Positions 12,661 to 25,116 of a stretch of 64,000 nucleotides of DNA are shown piece after piece (the first letter of the stretch is position 1; each line of letters begins with the position of its first letter). The notes beneath the pieces were generated by a model. It saw only the letters and a program-made list of their open reading frames with translations, had not been told where the DNA came from and did no database searches. Location: NCBI GenBank assembly GCA_932294295.1, contig OW028581.1:10933526-10997525 (forward strand), written 5' to 3'. The translations under genes were made by a program, and so were the position numbers. This stretch comes from Alitta virens. Taxonomy: Eukaryota > Annelida > Polychaeta > Phyllodocida > Nereididae.

Positions 12661-13215
12661 CATGAATAAACATAATTTTATGTGATTCTGAACGGTGTAG
12701 ATGTTACATGCAAAACGTGGGTTAAACGTCGGGGACAGGTATTAAGTCCTGACTTGATGAGAGACAAGTGAAATAGAGAGTAACAGGTCTGGCATAATTA
12801 GGCCATTTAACTATGTATTTGCCAGAGCAAATATTTATGAAGAAAAAATAATTTACGAAAATCTGATGAGAAGATCATTTGGGCAGATCCTATTATTACA
12901 GGTGATTTGGCATGACTGTTAAGTCTGACAACAAAATGAAATTGATTATGGCTGGGTGAGACGCGCTTTACATCCTATAATTTTGCACCATATATGGCTG
13001 ATCAGGACAGGCATGTGCCCAGGCGATGAGGCGAATGGAAATGAAATAAAGAGTATCGTAATGTAAAAAACTGCTGATAAATCAATGGGTCAATGATCTG
13101 GAACAGAAACCCTTGATCCACTCGTTATCATTCTATTCCATGCCAAAAAATGTTATTATAGGAAAGCTTTACTAAAGGTAATTCTACTAAAATTCTGGTG
13201 TTTTTTTTCACCCAC

Positions 13216-13292
13216 CTCTGCTCCTTCCTTAGTTTCACCTACAATTGGTTCATCCTCGGAATTACCCAAATGGATTAGCACTGGTTCCTCAA
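13216..13292 (-). CDS. Acidic type I membrane protein: exon 4
   Basis: This 77-base exon lies between AATTGCAG|TTGAGG and GCAGAG|GTGGGT. It completes the phase-1 codon and leaves in phase 0. It encodes VEEPVLIHLGNSEDEPIVGE and a short KEGAE tail, again a hydrophobic 'hLG' island in acidic sequence. It is the last extracellular segment before the membrane exon, from which it is separated by a 4.0-kb intron. Confidence 0.65.
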
Positions 13293-14222
13293 CTGCAATT
13301 AAATTGTGAATTGAATGTTATGCTGGTGATGCTGAACCCAAAACCTTATTCACGACTTGATGTGATGCTATTTATTACTCCGAAGTACAATATAGTTGTA
13401 CAATAAACTTGGTTGATCTGTTACGAAAACTCCTGCTTGGAAATTGCTTTGCAAGAAACTCATTGACATTAATTTATAATTAATTTACACCATAATATAT
13501 CTGTTGATATCAACTGTACAGCTGGGGTTTGATTGAAATTTTGTTAACTCTAGACAGGTAATGAAACTACAGTTAAGTAAAAGTTTGCTATGCAAGAAAG
13601 TTACTCAGAAGGGTATGTTAATTTAAAGGGAAATGTCTCCATGACATCAACTGTCATAGTCATCATCATATTTACCTACATTCCCTCCTCAGTAAAATTA
13701 TCTATCAAGTCCACCAGTTTTCAGGTAATATCATCCAGCAAGTGTCAAGATAAGCTATTTTATCTAAATTACAGTTGTAACTGCCATTTCACCCTCCCTC
13801 CACTCAGAGACCCTGCTCCCATGATGTCTCTCTGCCCCACGTGACCCCAGAGCCTGACTCTGATTTGACCTAATTCTGACCAGCAGGTTTCAAACAGTTG
13901 AAAATGGGAAGCTTCAAAATTTGAGTCCAGATAGGATTTAAATCATGCCAATTACTGGTAATAGGTTTAGCTGAATGACAAATTTCACCCAGAATAATGG
14001 ATTGTAGTACGATATATATATAATATATATGAAAATGGAGACCATTTTAGGGAATGGGCCTTTATATTGCTGCGAGTTGAGGAACAATTCCCTTTAAATC
14101 TTTAATGTCAGTTAATATCACATGCCTGGACAGAATGTCATTGGGGTTGGTTTAAAAAATCATAGTCTCAGAGATAATTAGAATTTACTGAGATGGTTAA
14201 TCAGTCACTATACCACACCAAC

Positions 14223-14339
14223 CTATAATTTCTTCTTTGTCCTTTGCTGCAGTGGCGTCCAATTCTGTTTTATTGACCGTGATTTCTTCTAATGGGTCAT
14301 CCAGATTTGGTAAAGCTACATTTGCAACTCCCGTAGGTG
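14223..14339 (-). CDS. Acidic type I membrane protein: exon 3 (phase 1-1)
   Basis: This 117-base exon is bounded by TTTCCAG|CACC and ATAG|GTTGGT and is phase 1 at both ends, like the exon before it. It encodes an acidic segment beginning APTGVANVALPNLDDP and ending in DKEEIIG, with one NKT sequon. Its size and phase match exon 2, which suggests the two arose by exon duplication; sequence identity between them is low. Confidence 0.7.
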
Positions 14340-14445
14340 CTGGAAATCAGAATTATTTTCAGTCAGTGACATGAAAGCTAATGCCATGGTTTTGCTATGA
14401 TCAATGATGATAAATGATTTTAATATCCTTTTATATTGTACAAAC

Positions 14446-14559
14446 CTATGACAAGTTCTTTTGCATTTGATCCACTCGAAGTAGTCTCATTTGGCGATTT
14501 ATTTGTAGAATTTTGGTCCTCTGTCACAAGCAAAGGTACAGCTGCTATTCCCAAAGGTC
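14446..14559 (-). CDS. Acidic type I membrane protein: exon 2 (phase 1-1)
   Basis: This 114-base exon is bounded by ATACTCAG|GACC and ATAG|GTTTGT, with both ends in phase 1. It is therefore a symmetric exon that could be skipped or duplicated without breaking the frame. It encodes GPLGIAAVPLLVTED followed by a short stretch with three N-glycosylation sequons (NST, NKS, NET). It repeats the 'PLG' island seen in the large exon. The three sequons in about ten residues support an extracellular position. Confidence 0.75.
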
Positions 14560-14669
14560 CTGAGTATGGAAAAAATATATATTGGATATTATTGTTGATG
14601 AATTAGATGCTGGTCACATTTTGAATATATATGAAGAATGAAGACAAGATATTTTTATGATATGCAAAC

Positions 14670-16956
14670 CTTTAACTTCTTTTTCTGTAGATTGGGGGGC
14701 AACTAAATCTGGATTTTCTTTGTCAGAAACATCTTTGCAGTCATTGAGTGGGGTGTCCTTGTCACCAGTCTGCTGGTCGCAGTTTTTTGTGGCATCCGCT
14801 GCACCAGGAGTAATTTCATTAATTGGTGAATTAGAATCCTTTACCTTGTTTTCATCTTGCTGAATTGGTTTCGTTTCACTCGAGTCATTTTGAAGATGTA
14901 TTTCTGGCGACAGAAGCATATCATTGTCTTTTGACTGAAAAACGATTGATGTTTTCACTTGTCCTGCTTCAGATTTTTCTGCATCTGGGTTACTCTCACC
15001 AGTCATCCCATCCCTGAATTCATCTGGATTCTCAGTTTTGACCGGATTATCAACAGATGTCTTATCAACAGTCAAGTTCTTCGGTACGGTTATTTCTGGT
15101 ACAACCACTCCTTCAGGGTTGAGGTCAGTCTCCGGGTCCTTTTCTTTTAAGTCGCTGTCATCAACTTTTTCATAAGGAAAGACACCAGTGTCTTCTTTCA
15201 TAGCTAGTTTTTCCGATTCACCTTCTGGTACAGGAATAACTTGCTCTGATTCGGGAATGCCTTCATGTTCTTCGTAGTCACTCAAGTCATTTGTCTTATT
15301 ACCGGTCGGACCAGTTTCTAACCCTGGGATGTCTGATCTCAGTAAGGGCACAATAAGACTTGGTTCTTGGGCTTTTCCATCTTTTTCCTCCAACGACAAT
15401 TCATCATCTAGTTTGTCCTCTTCAGATTCATCAATTGTTTCTTCCTCAGAAGATTTATCATCTACCGTATCATCATCGGATGGTTGCACCTTACTAATCA
15501 AATCACCCTGAGGGTCTGTTTCTATTCCTTCATCTTTATTGGATTCTTGATTGCCTACTTCACTATTGACTACTTCACCCTGAGGAACTAAAGGTATTTC
15601 TGGATCTGATACCCCTGGGGAACTGACATTGCCAACTAGTACTTGGTCCACCTCACGACCTGAGGGAATTAATGCTGGAACTTCTTGATTTGGTTCAACT
15701 TTATCATTATTGGATTCTGGTACAACTTGACTTTTGCCATCAGGTGTTTCTAACTGTTCCATGCCATCTTGATTCTCTGGAGTTCCAGCAGGTGTCTCTT
15801 TAACATCTACATTATCTACAGGGGCAGCATGTTGTTGAGGCTCTTGTATGGTGTCTGCAACTGTACCCTTGTCATCAGTTTCCTTCAGAGGCGGATCTAT
15901 GACTTGATCATTTTCTGGTCCTTCTAGCAGTGGAATTGGATCACCTTCAGATAATTCTGTCTCTTTCAAGAGAGTATTGTCAGTTTCTGATTGCTCTGGT
16001 ACATCTGGATTTTCCAAGTTAACATTTGGTTTAGGTACGGTATCTTGTCCTTCTGACACACTGTCCGATGGGGCACCAGCCGGTTCTTCTTTCACTACTG
16101 GTGCAGGATTTTCCAAAAGAACTTCAGATACTTCAGGTATTGGATGCCCATCTTTTCCGTCATTTGTTCCCAAAGGTATCAAATCAACTTCCTGAGCTTC
16201 TGGAGGTGACGATTCACTTTGCTTTTCTGCCTGATTGTCATTGAGAGAATTTGGTTCTTTGTGGTCAGACGGAGCAGTATCTTGATTCGTCTCTCCTGCG
16301 GTATGTTCAGTACTATCGCTATTTTCAGGTTTTGTCGCATTACTTTGAGGACTTTGTTGCACTGGTTGTTCCACTTTATCTTCTACTTTTTCTTGCGGTT
16401 TTGCATGATCGCTGTTATCTACTGAAGTTGCAACTGGATTGGCATCATGCGCCACGGATTCATCGTCTACTTCATCACCTAACAGAACGGCATCAATTTG
16501 TGCGTTTTCAGCAATGAGCTGCTGTTTTCCAGTTTGTGATGGGATGCCGGATGCTGGTACGTTTGCATCTTGTGAAACTACTTCACTCTTCGGTGTATTG
16601 TCAGCATCATGACTGTTTGTAACCTGGCTGTCTGGTTCTACCTTGGCGGTTGCACTCGTATCACCCAGAGGAACGAGATCTCTTTGTTGTGATTGGTCAG
16701 TGTCTGGCGTCTTCTGTTGTGCTTCTTTGTCTGAAGTTTTTAATGTCTGGCCTTGACCTTGTGGCTTCTGTTCAACATCTGCTTTTTCTTGTTCACCTTT
16801 TGTTATTTCTTGGTGAGGTGCCTCTGGTTCAGTGTCTATAGAATATGGCAACTCTTGGAGGTTCTTGATTTCTGGTACGCTGTCTTCAGCCGGTATGGTG
16901 AAATCTAATGGCACGGCGAAGATAACTGCTGACAAGACAATGGCACTCAGAAAAAT
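14670..16956 (-). CDS. Acidic type I membrane protein: large extracellular exon
   Basis: This is the main exon of a minus-strand gene that continues to 6136. It encodes 762 codons plus one base. The first residues (IFLSAIVLSAVIFA, then VPLD) are the hydrophobic core and likely cleavage region of a signal peptide. The exon starts at a splice acceptor (TTATTTTCAG|ATT). The reading frame stays open upstream only to a TTG, so the initiator ATG must lie in a further exon above 16.96 kb that I could not locate. The rest is strongly acidic and rich in E, D, P, Q, N, S and T, with no cysteine pattern or globular domain, so it is probably disordered. Short hydrophobic islands of the form D-[LP]-[IV]-P-L-G recur every 80-100 residues. 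The exon ends AAAG|GTTTGC in phase 1. I recognise no orthologue; secreted-side, mucin-like or matrix or ion-binding roles are guesses. Confidence 0.85.
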
Positions 16957-18812
16957 CTGAAAATAATTATATGTAAACAATTAAAGATTGACTTAAAATA
17001 ATTATAATTTTATGACGCTTAATCCAAAGCTGGTAAAAAATCACTGGTGACATACAGAGTTGATAAAAATCATGATTTAAAAAGAATATTTAAAATCTAT
17101 ATTTTGAAATTTAAATCATATTTTGTAAATGATGCAATTAGGGCCCAAGTACTGTCTAGCATAAGCCAAGTTTGATAATTATTCCAGCATTCAAGTTTGA
17201 TAATTATTCCAGCATTCAAAAATCAACTAAAAAAAAAATCATGTTTTCAAATGAAGTCGTAAAAAATCTGAATTAACTTTTTAAATTAAACAAAAATCTA
17301 AATTGTTGATTTTTTTTGCCTTGATTTAAATCATGATTTAAATCTGCCAACCCTGGTGACATGCCATGTGCATTTCACAGCAGCTAAAAATAAAGAAAGC
17401 AAAGTTCTGAAATCAAATTTCTTATTTTTGGCTGGTTAGTGAAATGCTTCTCTATTTATGTAGTTGAATGACATACTCAAATTTTTAATTAGATAAATAG
17501 GGATTTTCCCCAAGGCTGCTTGTAGTACTGTTTATGCTGAGATCTGTGGACAAAGACAGGCTTATTATCACATTTCAAGTGTTACATTTATTAACAGGAT
17601 GCTGACAATTTTGATTGTAATAAACAACACTTGTAAGTACTGCCCTGCAGTATTACTTTACGAACAAGTTTACAAATTGTAACACTGGAGTTAAACCAGA
17701 CATCTGATTTACAAGTTAGAAGATTAAAAGAAAGACTTTGATGAATTTGCGTAGCATTCAGATAACTCGTTAGCAATAAATCGCAATGGCGTTTATAATA
17801 GAGTGTTTATAATAGATTAGGGATAAGGTGATAAATTTGAAACACTTGAAAATTTGTGTACGCGTTTTTAAACAAAATAGATCAGAATAAGATGTAAGAA
17901 AAAGTTTTAATTAATAAGATGGTATCAAGTTTTTGTTTATTTTTATTAATCTGTTATATCTAATCAACTATGTTGTACAGTGGAACTCCCTTATAGACCA
18001 CCTCACTATTAGGACCACCTTGCTATTAAGTTTCACACTTTCTGTTATGTCCTACATTTGGACCGTTAAGAAGGGGTGCTGTAAATTACTCTGTTACAAA
18101 TGACCGCTCTTTCTACTGCTTTTCCTTTAAAGTACTTGGCATAGTGATTGCTGACAGCTGCAAATTAAAAAATTAATCGTGACAATAAATATTTCCATGA
18201 TCCAAAATTCAAAACTATGGAAAATTGGGACAATAGGTTTTTCAAATGTAACTACTGTGGTATCTATATATAGTCCACCTGAATACACTCCAAATATGTC
18301 ATTAATAACCATAGTTTTGGAAAAAGTGACCATCACTGGCATATGTCTACATCCGCAATACCAGCTTTAGTGGAAGCGCTTCTTTGTGTTCTAATTATTG
18401 AGAAATAATCTTAAAGTCATAAGTGACCCTTTTTTTAAAAATTAAACTTCAAAATTTTCAAGTATTAAGATATTGCAAAAAATTCATGAACCAGACACCC
18501 TCAATAATCGATATATGATAAAAATGAACAAAATTAATTCACACAGCTTGGCAGGTTATTTGAGGTGTATTAATAATTTCATCATAAATATTTACTCTGA
18601 AACATGCAGCATTTCAAATTGCTATGTCTGCCAAATTAAGAAGCGATTGTACGGACTCACAATCTTGTACTGATACGGCCAAATTTTATTTATAATATTT
18701 TATTCATGAGGTGGCCTTGTGGCAGCAGCATTAATTGCCATAAGAAGGTCTCCTGACTGTATATTTTTATGACATAATGTCATTATGTACCAAATTTGGT
18801 CAAATAAAGTTA

Positions 18813-19026
18813 TACACCCTTTTCACGCGGCACCCATGTTGGCATTTTTGCCTCATTGACCTCTCTTTGCACTCAGATATAGAATTGTGACGTCATCAGT
18901 CGATAATGGCCATGGTCAGGTTACAGAGTGCAAGAACAATGGAGAAGTAATGATCATAATATATAACGTCATCAAAATGAGGTCAATGAGGCAAAAATGC
19001 CAACATGGCTGCTGCACGATAATATG
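18813..19026. mobile_element. 205-bp-type MITE, copy 2
   Basis: Same family as 8230: TACACCCTTTTCACG at the left and the internal inverted GCCTCATTGACCTC pair. The right end is worn. Confidence 0.85.
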
Positions 19027-20335
19027 TATTGTCTGTCTGTCTTGTGTACCTCTCATTTGAGACCACCTTATCAAATACCAGGAAATGTTGTACGAATGGT
19101 GCTCTTAATAGTTAGGTCCCACTGTAGTCTAATTGTGCTGAAAGCTTTTAAATAATGATAGGAGATAATATAATATATTGACTAGAGTTCACTTAGTTAA
19201 ACATTGTTAAAAGAGATAACATGTCTAGACCTGGGAAAAAAACATCTTTATCGGCTTCAGTTTCACATTGTAACAATAATTAATGCGATTATTAATCATA
19301 TGAATTTGTGATAATTAAGCCAATATGATAACAGCATTTTATCAAGCTATTAGCTTATCAGTAATCATATTGCTCATATTAGGTTCTTAAGAGACTTCTA
19401 TATCATTATGATAATGATATTCTGTAAATGGTTGCACTTTTAGGTTTATTGGATGTTTGGAACCATCTTGAAGTACTTTGTGCTAAATTGGATTAGCAAT
19501 TATCAAGAAAATAATTATGACAAAAATATAAGTAGATAGATGGATAGGTAGACAGATAGTGTTTAATATACAGAAACATTTGTTTTACAGGTGTGTAACA
19601 CTATGAATATTTGATTACATGAATATTTTGTATTATAAATCTCATTTTAAAGTTAGGTAATGATTACCTACCTTATATATCCAGCTGCCCATGTCTATGA
19701 ATGTTATTTTGCTAAGTCCTATAATGAAACAAATAGCATGATAAAGGTCTGGTAGTCTGATCAAATAGTGATTTGAATATATGATCTCCTCACTCACTCA
19801 CCTTTCAATTTTAATACTGTGATATTATAATCTCTTGTGATTTTGAATTATAATTTGTAACAGCTAACAACATGAAAATTCTCCTATAATTCCATTATGC
19901 AATATTACGTGGTGTTCCAGTGCTAGCTCCACAACAAAGATATAGCTTCTGAACTATATTATATGTGAAATTGTTATCTGATATTTATCAGTGTTAGACT
20001 GTGACGCACTCTTAAAGATACTTCAGAGCTATCAGTAATTTTGTAGCAAAGACTCTGAGATAGTGAGTGGAATAGCCTAAATATATGTGAGTATTGTATA
20101 AGAACTTGTATTTTAATTATTAATTAGTCTTAACAAGAATTAGTGATTATTAGCCATTTAGCTGCAGGTAATTATTAATCTGCTGATGTATTAGTATCCG
20201 AAATGAGTACGGGCAATTACCAGAATAAGTAATAGTATTGATTGGGTGTGATTGCAGGAGTTTTTAATGGTTGTTGTTGAGGTGTAAATTTGTATTGCAG
20301 AACTTTAAGGACTATAACGTTTAGCCTATACATAG

Positions 20336-20800
20336 GATAGGATGGGATAGGATAGGTAGGACAGGATAGGTAGGAGGACAGGATATGATAGATAGGACAG
20401 GATATGATATGATAGATAGGACATGACAGGATAGGATATGATAGATAGGATAGGAAAGGATAGGATATGATAAATAGGATAGGACAGGACACAGGAGAGA
20501 TAGAGAAAGAGCTAGAGATAGAGATATAGAGAGAGAGATAGATAGATAGATAGATAGAATCATTTACTTGCCTCAGCATAGACGCTGAGTACAAGGGTCG
20601 CCAATTTACTGTCTCATCCAAACAACATTCAGCTAGGATGCTGCTCATAAAGGGTGCCCAGCCCGAGATTGAATCCAGATCCTTTAGAGTAGCAGGTGAG
20701 CGACTTATCATTAGACCACCAAGCTGCTATGGATAGGATAGGATATGATAGATAGGACAGGATGGGATAGGATAGGACAAGATAGGATAGGATAGGATAT
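20336..20800. repeat. GGATA/GATA microsatellite split by a SINE
   Basis: GGATAGGATATGATAGATAG-type repeats at 20336-20556 and 20730-20800, with a minus-strand SINE between them. Confidence 0.85.
20560..20732 (-). mobile_element. tRNA-derived SINE, minus strand
   Basis: On the minus strand: box A GGTGGTCTAATGATAAGTCG and box B GGATTCAATCTCGGG, then CATCCTAGCTGAATG and TTGTACTCAGCGTCTATGCT, matching the SINE at 10003. It is inserted in the GGATA array. Confidence 0.8.
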
Positions 20801-21371
20801 GTTAAGCTGAAGTATTATAGCTGCCAAAAGTAGGACTTAACCCTGGATCGGAAAAAACTAAAATGCCCTCTTACCCTATCTTTCCTTTGCTTTCTCTTTC
20901 TTCTTTTTTGTCAGTAGTTGCTCTTATCCATGAGACACACACAGCACCTTACAGCGTATTACATTGACTTGGAAACTGAACTCCCCAAATACCATGTGAA
21001 TCCAGGACCCTCAAATAGCCCAGGCAATCCTGCAGCCAATGGGGAGTCCCGGGTTCACATCCAGTACATTTCTAGTGTACAGTAAAATGTTGTTTATGAA
21101 CAATTCAGAACTGGTTAACCATCGTCTACAGTTGTAGACTTATAGTCCTATTTAATAGGTGGGGACTACTGTACTCAGTATATGTACTGGGGAAAGTAAC
21201 CGGTCCCTTCATTAAAATTCATATTCAGTAGTACATATTAATATTACTGTGGCATTGTATACTCTTAGTCAATTTTTACTCAAGATTTGTGTTTAACACA
21301 TCAAGTGACTGATTTGAAATTAAATTTGTGCGATCTTTAATTGCCACTAATTTTCTTGCAGAACATTCAAG

Positions 21372-21580
21372 ATGGTTGTGGACATCAAAAAACGTCTGTT
21401 GACGATGCTGGAAGATGCCTTCCTGACTGACGTCCTCTTCGTCGTACAAGGCACAGAGATCAAGTGTCACAAACTGATCCTCAGTTCGTGCGAAAATCGT
21501 CTGAAGCAACTTGTGGCGAACAATCCTGATAAGGTTGATATTGATGATGTCGCTCCGCACACTTTTCAAGCAATCTTGAA
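21372..21580 (+). CDS. BTB-BACK protein: BTB exon
   Basis: The ATG lies ten bases after a good acceptor (ATTTTCTTGCAG|AACATTCAAG), so an upstream 5' UTR exon exists. The exon encodes the BTB/POZ core: LTDVLFVVQGTEIKCHKLIL, with the conserved Asp before the first strand and the conserved His, then a DIDDVAPHTFQAIL segment leading into the next exon. It ends at GAA|GTGAGT in phase 2. BTB domains dimerise and, in proteins that also carry BACK, typically bind the CUL3 ubiquitin ligase. The family match (BTBD1/2/3/6-like) is by motif reading. It joins the exon at 22066 in frame. Confidence 0.88.
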
Positions 21581-22065
21581 GTGAGTATCAGTAATGGTGA
21601 ATTATTGGTGATGATGATCATATGATAATGCAGGTACATTGAAGATGAAATCGCACAATTATTGGAACTTTGCTGGTAATTATGGCAGGAAAATCAGACA
21701 AATCATCTTTGTTTACCCGATTAATGATTTATTTTAAAATATTAGCTCGATGATATCTCTACTAGTTTTCAAGATGTGGCCTTCTAAAATTTGGGCATTT
21801 TCGATTACTTAATATATTTTATGAGATGACCTAATGTGCCTGCCGAAGAAATTATCGCCTCTTAACTTAGCTAAAGTAATAAAAGGCCTTACCTGCAATA
21901 AGCTGTGATCAAGAAATATAGACTGTGACCCTGTGGGGATAATACAACTTGTGCTTGGAAAACTTACTTTGGAAAGATTTAAGTTTAGAAACTGAATGAA
22001 GAGGCTAAATTCATTAAAGATCATTTACTGATAAAACTCAACACATCATGTTTATTTTTATCCAG

Positions 22066-22606
22066 ATATTTGTATGCTGATGATTGCATTGTCACTGATG
22101 CGAACGTCTTTGAATTGATGCACGCCGCCAAGAAGTTCGCCCTGGATGACCTTGAACACTCCTGCTCGGAATTCATTTTGAAGAAACTGACGGAAGTGAA
22201 TGTGAGCTTTTTCACCAGCCAATCTCTTCAGTTTAATGCGAAAGACAGTCTCAAAGTGTGCCTGGATTATTTCAGGACTAACAGCCTGAAAGTCCTGTCG
22301 ACAAGCGGGTTTCTGCAAATTCCACGAGAAGTACTGGTCACTTTCTGCGAAAACAAGGGTGCTGATTGTACGGAATCAAAATTCTTCTCTGCCTGCTTTG
22401 AATGGGCCAAGGCTGAGTGTGAGAGGCAGAACCTGGAGCAAGTGCACAAGAATTTTCGAACTGTCTTAGGTGAAGACTTGCTTGACCTCATCGAGTTCCA
22501 GCGAATGTACCTAAAAGAATTTCTGAACATTGTAGTTCCTATGAAGGTGTTAACTCATGAGGAGATAGGACGCCATGTTGAGGAATTTCAAACACGTCAG
22601 ATTAAG
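22066..22606 (+). CDS. BTB-BACK protein: end of BTB and BACK domain
   Basis: The exon starts at TATCCAG|ATATTTG, completes a Lys codon and adds 180 codons. It gives YLYADD (end of BTB), then LMHAAKKFALDDLEHSCSEF (start of BACK), then the BACK core with FFSACFEWAKAECERQNL and VLGEDLLDLIEFQRMYLKEF, and ends ...EEFQTRQIK|GTAATG in phase 0. The FEWAKAEC and LTHEEI positions match BTBD1/2/3/6, in which a PHR domain would follow. No PHR-coding sequence is present downstream in the window. BTB plus BACK total 250 residues. The next candidate exon is 9.4 kb away. Confidence 0.88.
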
Positions 22607-23289
22607 GTAATGGTACTTCTATTTTGCACCTCGTGTAGATTGCAAGTTTTAGTGTGTGGCTTGCGATGGTACCATAAATTGGCCTTACTCTGAACAGCTA
22701 AATTGGGCTTACCATAGTCTTAACAGGGTGCCCATGGTATTGAGAAAAGTAGGGAATCTGAAAAAGCGATTTTCATGGTCTGGAAAAGTAAGGAATTTTA
22801 TTTTGTAGTCTGGAAAATTATGTCTGTTTAAAAATGACATTAGTGAATGACACGCTTATACAAAGTAAGTCAAACGTAAACAAAATGCACTCTGGATCAT
22901 ATCAGAAATTAATTGTTGACATATTTAGCATTGATCCTTTTGACAGGAGTTTCATTAAAATCCATCTTGTAAATAAAAAGTTATGGACGCTTGTGTGACA
23001 TTAAGCAGTAAAAATCTGTTTTTTTTTTGTCTGGAAAAAGTCTTGAAATAGTAGGGAATTCTTTTTGGTGGAAGATGTGGGGTACCCATAGAACATATTG
23101 TAGAAGAGTTAGAAAATTCCAGGGAAACTTTTTTCTGGCATGTTCATAATGATTATTACATTCTACCTAATTTTCTTTTGGTTAAGAAAAAAAGTCTTAC
23201 AGCAATCACTTGTTTGGATTAACAGACTGTTGACCATTTGTCATCTCAATATCAATTTATTTGAAAAGCCAATTTTTACCTGAAGCGGT

Positions 23290-23425
23290 GATTCAATGGT
23301 TGAATGCTTCAATGCTACTGGCTAGTAGAACTGGGTTTGAAGCTTAGTCAGCTTATGTGACCAGCTGCCAGAGGTAGATGTAATGATGAGATGAAGGAGT
23401 TCACGCCATGTTATATGGGTGGTTT
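23290..23425 (-). mobile_element. SINE 3' fragment
   Basis: On the minus strand, CATCTCATCATTACATCTAC, GGCAGCTGGTCACATAAG and CAAACCCAG match the tail of the SINE at 10003. Confidence 0.55.
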
Positions 23426-25116
23426 TTTTTTACCTGTATCAGCTTAGCCACCGAGAACTATGTTCTGCTTTGAAACTAGGCTAAAAGCATATAAATGACA
23501 GATAGTCAGCAAAATTGTTCAATTTAAGCCTAGTTTATGGTACTGGCTTACAGCAATTTGGTTCCAAGTTGTGCACAGCAGTCACTTATTATATAACTGA
23601 GCTTTTTCGAAAGTGCCCACTAATTAGCAATTTTTTAACTGCAAACTGTTTAAGTGATGTATATATGATTTGTTACTTCGGTGAGGTAAGTCTTCGCTTC
23701 TTGTCTCTGCGTTGGATGTCAGATCACAAATCGCCAGCATTTCTACACACACTAACTAAAAATGCAAGGTTGTCGTACTTGTGGATGCAGTAACAAACTT
23801 GTGTTTGAGGTGAGTGGAGTTAGTTCTACATGCTTGTCTGAAAACGGAAGGACATCATACCGAAGTATTGCCAGCTTCCGGATACGGGATCATCTTGTCG
23901 GACAGGAACTCAAACATGAAACGCCTCTCATGATGCACTGCACTCTGCATCGCTGATGGATGAGATCACACTCAGAAAGATATTGCAGGGTTGTCTGAAG
24001 AGAAATTGGTGCTACTAGGTCAGACCATACTGGAATCCATCTTGCCATGGACCTAAGGAGATTGTGGACTGTGTTCTTTACAGCAGTGCTCATCTGATAA
24101 GCATGGGCCATCATGTTAGGTAAGTAGACAGATGAAACCATCTGGATGAAGGACATCGCCGGCTCAACTGAAAGATATCTACTACCTGGTTGCAGTAGCG
24201 GTTACGGGAGGACATGGGTTCAACCATTCTCACAACCCTGCATTTACCACAAGAAACCATCAGCACCAAATGTATTAGCACGCACGCAGTTGAAGGATGA
24301 GATGAGAAATTCTTTCCAAGTGACTTGATCCTTGTGAAAATGTGGCAATTAGTAGCCTTAATGCTCAGAAGTCACTGCTATATGCTGACAACTGCTTAAT
24401 TGTGAATCAGGACTATCCTGTAAGTTGAAAACATTATCAGATAAGTATGGTGTCGTCAAGTATTGATATTTGAAAAGGTCTCATGATTACTTTAGATAAC
24501 CACCAATTAGTCATAAAACTCGTAACCCGCTCCGTCATGAGGTCCTCATGCTGGGATCTTTGTCTAATGACGTCCTCCTGTGGTGCATTGAATGAGGTGA
24601 TCAAGCTTAGCTGGGTCTGGTTAAAACATCCACTGAGTTGCACATGCGATGTGTACTTCCATAACTTTGTTTTTAATTTGTGGGCATGGTAACGCCCAAG
24701 AATTATTCCAATCTCTTCAGTGGGCATCAGTGGGAGTCAGTGGGAGTCAGTGGGCGTCAGCCTTAAGCCATAGGGCAAAATCAATTGATGTTGTGGGGCA
24801 GTTTGCAGGCACTGCAGCAAATTTCAAAACACCAATAGCAGTCTGAGGAGATTACAAGCAGGTGACATGGAGTGTAATTGACTAGAATGGGGCTGAAGGG
24901 CAGCAAATTAGAATTGGGCTTGGCTGGAGCTGGCATACGTGAAATAATGCCTGCACCAGCACTGTGAGCGGGTTAAAATGCATCATTTCAAGCGGGACAT
25001 AATGCCCAAACTACCAACAACTTGCACAAATAAGTCCCTGTTATCTGGGCATGCAATAATAAGCAAAGTTCGGGCTTGTCCGCTTTGGCCATCGATTGTG
25101 CTTCCTGCTTGGCTGA

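Larger units (their letters stand above)
16981..21361. other. Region between the two divergent genes
   Basis: No coding exon was recognised. The 5' exon and promoter of the minus-strand membrane-protein gene, and a 5' UTR exon of the plus-strand BTB gene, should lie in or beyond this stretch. It holds a MITE at 18813, a dispersed 'ACCACCTCACTATTAGGACC' type repeat near 17.99 kb, and the GGATA/SINE compound at 20.33-20.80 kb. Confidence 0.5.

Noticed and set aside
15329..16517. Several plus-strand ORFs across 15-16.5 kb
   Set aside because: Antisense of the 2.3-kb acidic exon; low-complexity Ser-rich translation.
16957..16980. Translation start of the membrane-protein exon at 16980
   Set aside because: The codon there is TTG, not ATG, and a splice acceptor TTTTCAG ends at 16957. 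The start must be in an upstream exon.
20217..20711. 164-codon minus-strand ORF rich in Tyr, Leu, Ser, Ile and Pro
   Set aside because: Translation of the GGATA/GATA microsatellite and the SINE.
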